NCBI GenBank assembly: GCA_041677365.1
Contig: JBAYQC010000058.1
Coordinates: 1 to 9,271 of the forward strand
DNA length: 9,271 bases
Direction of reading: 5' to 3'
From: UBA2289 sp041677365
Lineage (GTDB): Bacteria; Bacillota_I; Bacilli_A; Izemoplasmatales; Hujiaoplasmataceae
Below the pieces are notes generated by a model. That model was not told the origin of the DNA and made no database searches. It saw only the letters and a program-made list of their open reading frames with translations. Shown one piece after another: positions 6,963 to 9,271 of this stretch (within the stretch, counting starts at the first letter, position 1; each line of letters starts with the position of its first letter). The position numbers and the translations under genes were made by a program.

Positions 6963-7028
6963 GTCAGGATAGCTTAATGGTAAAGCGTATATTATAATAA
7001 ATAGGTTCGATTCCTATAATTGACACCA
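6963..7028 (+). pseudogene. tRNA-like sequence without a normal anticodon arm (tRNA remnant or non-decoding tRNA-like RNA)
   Basis: This 66-nt sequence has a perfect 4-bp D arm (GCTT, loop AATGGTA, AAGC; 6972-6986), a perfect 5-bp T arm (ATAGG-TTCGATT-CCTAT; 7001-7017) and an encoded ACCA end. Only 13 AT-only nt lie between position 26 and the T arm, where a normal tRNA has about 22, and no anticodon stem-loop forms. The acceptor stem is partly decayed: GTCA pairs with TGAC, then G-U and two mismatches. The AATGGTA D loop recalls Gly-type tRNAs, but the identity cannot be assigned. It sits in the middle of the array and would be co-transcribed and processed. Confidence 0.75.
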
Positions 7029-7058
7029 AATAGACTCTGGTCGATTCAATTTAATCTT

Positions 7059-7134
7059 GACCCGCTAGCTCAGTTGGTAGAGCATTTGACTTTTAATCAA
7101 AGGGTCAGGCGTTCGAATCGCCTGCGGGTCACCA
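7059..7134 (+). tRNA. tRNA-Lys (TTT)
   Basis: 76 nt with encoded CCA. Acceptor GACCCGC pairs with GCGGGTC. Stem TTTGA/TCAAA encloses loop CTTTTAA with anticodon TTT at 7092-7094. Confidence 0.97.
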
Positions 7135-7139
7135 CTTAT

Positions 7140-7226
7140 GCCCGAGTGGCGAAATAGGTAGACGCGTTGGACTTAAAATCCAATGTCAGCAATGACGTGC
7201 CGGTTCAAGTCCGGCCTCGGGTACCA
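7140..7226 (+). tRNA. tRNA-Leu (TAA)
   Basis: 87 nt, class II, with encoded CCA. Acceptor GCCCGAG pairs with CTCGGGT (first pair G-U). Stem TTGGA/TCCAA with loop CTTAAAA gives anticodon TAA at 7174-7176. The variable arm is TGTCAGCAATGACG. It begins only 5 nt after tRNA-Lys. Confidence 0.96.
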
Positions 7227-7232
7227 CTAAGA

Positions 7233-7308
7233 GGGGTATTAGCTCAGCTGGGAGAGCGCCTGCCTTGCAAGCAGGAGGTCAGCGGTTCGATCCCGCTATA
7301 CTCCACCA
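7233..7308 (+). tRNA. tRNA-Ala (TGC), copy 2
   Basis: 76 nt with encoded CCA, anticodon TGC at 7266-7268, identical base for base to the copy at 6599-6674. The identity stops at the tRNA ends on both sides, which suggests gene conversion or strong constraint within the tRNA. Confidence 0.97.
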
Positions 7309-7320
7309 AATAAATTACCG

Positions 7321-7354
7321 TTGACAAACATTTAAGTCTTTGATATCATATAAT
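7321..7354 (+). promoter_or_regulatory. Internal promoter candidate before tRNA-fMet
   Basis: A perfect TTGACA (7321-7326) lies 43 nt before tRNA-fMet. A -10 can be read as TATCAT (7344-7349) with a 17-nt spacer. The better hexamer TATAAT (7349-7354) would need 22 nt, too long for a standard promoter. It probably gives fMet-Asp-Phe an extra source of transcription; this is motif-based. Confidence 0.6.
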
Positions 7355-7368
7355 AGCGAATTAAACAC

Positions 7369-7445
7369 CGCGGGGTGGAGCAGTCTGGTAGCTCGTTGGG
7401 CTCATAACCCAGAGGTCGGAGGTTCAAATCCTCCCCCCGCAACCA
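7369..7445 (+). tRNA. Initiator tRNA-fMet (CAT)
   Basis: 77 nt with encoded CCA. Initiator hallmarks are present: C1-A72 mismatch at the acceptor end (CGCGGGG against CCCCGCA) and three G-C pairs closing the anticodon stem (GGG/CCC). Loop CTCATAA gives CAT at 7403-7405. Confidence 0.96.
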
Positions 7446-7457
7446 ATTTAATAACTA

Positions 7458-7533
7458 GGTCCGGTGGTGTAGTGGTTAACATGCCAGTCTGTCACACTGG
7501 AGATCGCGGGTTCAATTCCCGTCCGGACCGCCA
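7458..7533 (+). tRNA. tRNA-Asp (GTC)
   Basis: 76 nt with encoded CCA. Acceptor GGTCCGG pairs with CCGGACC and the discriminator is G. Stem CCAGT/ACTGG with loop CTGTCAC gives anticodon GTC at 7491-7493. Confidence 0.97.
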
Positions 7534-7539
7534 TTTTAT

Positions 7540-7615
7540 GGTTCGGTAGCTCAGTTGGTAGAGCAATGGACTGAAAATCCATGTGTCGCCAGTTCAATTC
7601 TGGCCCGAACCACCA
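7540..7615 (+). tRNA. tRNA-Phe (GAA)
   Basis: 76 nt with encoded CCA. Acceptor GGTTCGG pairs with CCGAACC. Stem ATGGA/TCCAT with loop CTGAAAA gives anticodon GAA at 7573-7575. It is the last tRNA of the array. Part of its anticodon stem and variable region is repeated at 7674-7684 beside an integrase gene. Confidence 0.97.
7573..7588 (+). repeat. att-like repeat, copy inside tRNA-Phe
   Basis: This covers the anticodon through variable region of tRNA-Phe. The last 11 nt (TCCATGTGTCG, 7578-7588) recur exactly at 7674-7684, and the full 16 nt match 14 of 16. tRNA genes are common attachment sites for tyrosine recombinases, and the anticodon region is a known crossover position. Confidence 0.5.
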
Positions 7616-7630
7616 TCAAGAACGCAATAT

Positions 7631-7654
7631 AGCCATCTAAGGGTGGCTTTTTTT
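7631..7654 (+). terminator. Rho-independent terminator of the tRNA array
   Basis: AGCCATC (7631-7637) pairs with GGTGGCT (7642-7648) around a 4-nt loop (one T-G pair), followed by an unbroken T run to 7654. It lies 15 nt after tRNA-Phe, a normal end for the array. Confidence 0.88.
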
Positions 7655-7668
7655 GTTGTTTTACCCCT

Positions 7669-7684
7669 GGAAGTCCATGTGTCG
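7669..7684 (+). repeat. att-like repeat, second copy between terminator and integrase
   Basis: GGAAG followed by TCCATGTGTCG (7674-7684) repeats the 7573-7588 segment of tRNA-Phe. No other part of the tRNA is repeated around it. It lies 33 nt from the stop codon of the integrase, so it is a candidate attachment-site end or the scar of an earlier insertion. Confidence 0.5.
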
Positions 7685-7717
7685 TTTGCGATTTTGTAAT
7701 TTTTAATATTAATCAAA

Positions 7718-8578
7718 TTATTCAACATAATTTTCCATTATTCTTTTGTATTCTGTTAGAATATCTTGTTTACTTAAATGCAAATATTTTTGAGTGGTTT
7801 TTAAATTAGAATGGCCCATTAATATTCTTAAAGTTTCTATGTTACCACCTGATCTTAAAAAATTTGTTGCAAATGTATGACGCCATTTATGTGGTGTAAT
7901 ATTTTCTTTTATTTTTAGTTTCTTTTTGATTCTATATACAAAGCTTTCCACAGATGAAGTTGACATTGGTTCATCATCTTTAAAGTTTGTAAATATATAA
8001 TTATTAACATCTTGTAATATAAGAAACTTATTTAGTAATACTTTTGTGCTCCTAGTAATTGCAACATATCGATCAACATCTGTTTTTGTAGTTCTTACAT
8101 GAATTAAGTTTTCTTCCAATTCCATATCTATTATTCTTAAATTTGTTATTTCAGATAATCTAAGACCAGTGTCAAGTAGTATCCTGAAGAACAAATAGTT
8201 TCTAAATGAGAATTTATCATCTAAATGTTTTTCATAGTAAGAAAATATCTTTTTGTGAGTATTTACAGATACAGTTGGTATAATTTTTTTTCTTTCCTTC
8301 AATTTGTTGAACTTTATTTCTCTATCAGTAGCATATTTAATAACTGTTTTTATAGCTGCTATATGTTTATTTAGTGTTGCATTACTTACCTCTGGGTTAT
8401 CACCTTTACGTTCTTTAACATATTGTAATATTACATCACTATTTACATTATCGCACTCTAGATTCCCTATATTATCTTCTATTACTTTAAGGTAATAGAC
8501 ATAGTATTCTTGAGTGCCCTTTGATTTTGTAACTTCTGTATAATTCTTAAACTTATTTATTGCTTCCGTAACTTTCAT
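7718..8578 (-). CDS. Tyrosine recombinase/integrase (XerC/D-like size)
   Basis: This is a site-specific recombinase of 286 residues that would cut and rejoin DNA through a 3'-phosphotyrosine intermediate. An N-terminal SAM-like core-binding domain (about 1-90) precedes the catalytic domain. All catalytic positions are visible: R140 in DTGLRLSEI, K165 in TTKTD, H230 and R233 in HKWRHTFA, H256 in MGHSNL, and nucleophile Y265 in QKYLHLS. AAGGAG lies 10 nt before the ATG. The XerC/D-like length is shorter than that of typical phage integrases with an arm-binding domain, but a position right beside tRNA-Phe with an att-like repeat argues for a mobile-element integrase, not a housekeeping Xer. Its 3' end faces the tRNA array. 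Base composition is at least as AT-rich as the neighbours. Confidence 0.93.
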   Translation of the reverse strand: MKVTEAINKFKNYTEVTKSKGTQEYYVYYLKVIEDNIGNLECDNVNSDVILQYVKERKGDNPEVSNATLNKHIAAIKTVIKYATDREIKFNKLKERKKIIPTVSVNTHKKIFSYYEKHLDDKFSFRNYLFFRILLDTGLRLSEITNLRIIDMELEENLIHVRTTKTDVDRYVAITRSTKVLLNKFLILQDVNNYIFTNFKDDEPMSTSSVESFVYRIKKKLKIKENITPHKWRHTFATNFLRSGGNIETLRILMGHSNLKTTQKYLHLSKQDILTEYKRIMENYVE

Positions 8579-8659
8579 ATTTTAACTTCTCCTTTATTTA
8601 AACTAATAAACTATTAACTGATTTAACTAGAAGTATAAAACTCCCAAACTCGAAATTTG

Positions 8660-8690
8660 ATTATACTCCTTTAAATCTTTTGTTTATCAA
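8660..8690 (-). promoter_or_regulatory. Candidate promoter for the integrase at 7718-8578
   Basis: On the minus strand, TTGATA (8685-8690), a 19-nt spacer and a perfect TATAAT (8660-8665) lie about 80 nt upstream of the integrase ATG. The spacer is at the upper limit for a sigma-A promoter, and the DNA is AT-rich, so this is a moderate call. Confidence 0.4.
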
Positions 8691-8699
8691 TTTAAAGGA
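8667..8699. repeat. Perfect 10-bp inverted repeat, possible operator
   Basis: TCCTTTAAAT (8667-8676) and its exact reverse complement ATTTAAAGGA (8690-8699) are separated by 13 nt. The arms lie over the spacing and -35 end of the minus-strand promoter candidate, next to its -10, which is where a repressor would bind. There is no T tract placed to make it a terminator. Confidence 0.5.
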
Positions 8700-8812
8700 T
8701 CTTATATTTAAGTTGTTTTCTTAATCACCTCCTAACTTAACTAACTTTTCAGTAGTACCTTTTTTAAAGGTTATTGAATGAATCTTTTAATAAATACTAA
8801 GGGTACTAGTAA

Positions 8813-9271
8813 TTAACTCATAGACAGGAAAGAATCTAGCTTTCTAGTCTCAATTCTATTGAAGTCTTCCTTGACATGGGTGTAGGTATCTAGTGTCATA
8901 AGAATTGATGAGTGCCCCATCCATTTTTGGACAACTTTTTCATCTACATCAGCTTCGCGACAAATTGTAGAAAAGTAATGCCTTAAACTGTGCGGCGTAA
9001 TCCCCTCTAACCCACATTTTTTTGCATAATATTTTAAGGCATTGGTGATGTTGTTAGAACTTATCTTGTGAAATATTGTTTCCTTTTGCCCGAATAAATC
9101 AATATATTCAGCAATAATATCCTCAGTTCTACTAAATAAAGGAATGGTTCTAATTGAGTTACTAGTTTTTGGATCTGTAATCGCTTTTAAATATCGATTA
9201 TAGCTTTTGTTTATGAATATTACCTTATTATCAAAATCTATATCTTCAATTGATAAGGCGCACGCTTCACC
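8813..9271 (-). CDS. Tyrosine recombinase/integrase, C-terminal 152 residues (5' end outside window)
   Basis: This is the catalytic domain of a second, different tyrosine recombinase. The frame runs open from the right window edge to a TAA at 8813-8815. Visible landmarks, numbered from the edge, are an opening GEACAL, which continues the family pattern (R)-x-GEA so the first catalytic Arg lies just outside; K35 in DPKTSNSIRTIPL; H94 and R97 in HSLRHYF; H120 in WMGHSS; and nucleophile Y130 in DTYTHV. The KT-x-x-S-x-R-TIPL strand pair and the DTYTHV active site are typical of phage and Tn916-like integrases. The protein is clearly distinct from the neighbouring integrase, so the two are not a simple duplication. 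Full-length relatives are about 370-400 residues. It is on the same strand as the first, 234 nt apart. Confidence 0.9.
   Translation of the reverse strand, partial: GEACALSIEDIDFDNKVIFINKSYNRYLKAITDPKTSNSIRTIPLFSRTEDIIAEYIDLFGQKETIFHKISSNNITNALKYYAKKCGLEGITPHSLRHYFSTICREADVDEKVVQKWMGHSSILMTLDTYTHVKEDFNRIETRKLDSFLSMS

Larger units (their letters stand above)
8579..8812. other. Non-coding spacer between two integrases with iterated TTAACT and inverted repeats
   Basis: No convincing gene is seen on either strand of these 234 nt. TTAACT occurs four times here, at 8582, 8614, 8623 and 8737, and a fifth copy at 8813 overlaps the stop codon of the downstream recombinase. Two inverted repeats are present (8667-8699 and 8757-8771). 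A strong minus-strand Shine-Dalgarno-like GGAGGTG (8726-8732) has no usable open frame after it. The spacer may hold recombinase-binding and control sites. Confidence 0.55.

Noticed and set aside
7034..7056. GGTCGATTCAA in the gap before tRNA-Lys, resembling a T loop, considered as a second tRNA remnant
   Set aside because: No paired stem around it and no other tRNA arm nearby; the resemblance is too short.
7340..7549. Open frame of 69 codons on the plus strand
   Set aside because: It runs through tRNA-fMet and tRNA-Asp, which fully explain the sequence; no ribosome binding site or protein-like composition.
7573..7684. CRISPR or tandem repeat array suggested by repeated tRNA-like and short motifs in the array
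   Set aside because: The repeats are tRNA genes and a single two-copy att-like sequence; there is no regular repeat-spacer pattern.
8304..8495. Open frame of 63 codons on the plus strand
   Set aside because: It is antisense within the first integrase gene and has no supporting motif or ribosome binding site.

Overview
The window is AT-rich low-GC bacterial chromosome. It probably comes from a walled Firmicute or an early-branching Mollicutes relative, such as the Acholeplasma/Izemoplasma/Haloplasma type. The reasons are the strong A+T bias, the order mnmG-rsmG-(two genes)-parA-parB typical of the replication-origin region of Firmicutes, and a tRNA array resembling Bacillus arrays (Met-Ile2-Ser ... 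fMet-Asp-Phe). UGA is a true stop: parA, parB and the DUF951 gene all end in TGA, and Trp is written TGG. This argues against Mycoplasma/Spiroplasma (genetic code 4). The exact taxon is an inference.

Layout: (1) 1-1137 is the 3' part of mnmG, a tRNA wobble-uridine modification enzyme cut by the left edge. (2) 1204-6370 is a compact plus-strand run: rsmG, two multi-spanning membrane proteins of the same architecture, parA, parB, a DUF951 Cys-rich small protein and a MazG-like pyrophosphohydrolase. Gaps are at most 21 nt and there are several 4-8 nt overlaps, so it is probably one operon combining ribosome methylation, chromosome segregation and nucleotide-pool cleaning. A promoter candidate lies before rsmG. 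(3) 6459-7654 is a tRNA array with a strong promoter. It holds eleven normal tRNAs (Ile-GAT, Ala-TGC, Met-CAT, Ile2-CAT, Ser-TGA, Lys-TTT, Leu-TAA, Ala-TGC, fMet-CAT, Asp-GTC, Phe-GAA) and one tRNA-shaped sequence without a normal anticodon arm. It ends in a Rho-independent terminator. (4) 7655-9271 is the edge of an integrated element or islet next to tRNA-Phe. It contains a short copy of part of tRNA-Phe and two unrelated tyrosine recombinases on the minus strand (the second cut by the right edge), separated by a 234-nt non-coding spacer rich in repeated and inverted motifs.

The points most worth a second look are three. The first is the pair of membrane proteins between rsmG and parA, where Bacillus keeps noc; their cytoplasmic halves look like HD-GYP domains that have lost their metal-binding residues. 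The second is the 66-nt tRNA-like gene lacking an anticodon arm but keeping an encoded CCA. The third is the tRNA-Phe/integrase junction with its att-like repeat and iterated TTAACT motif.
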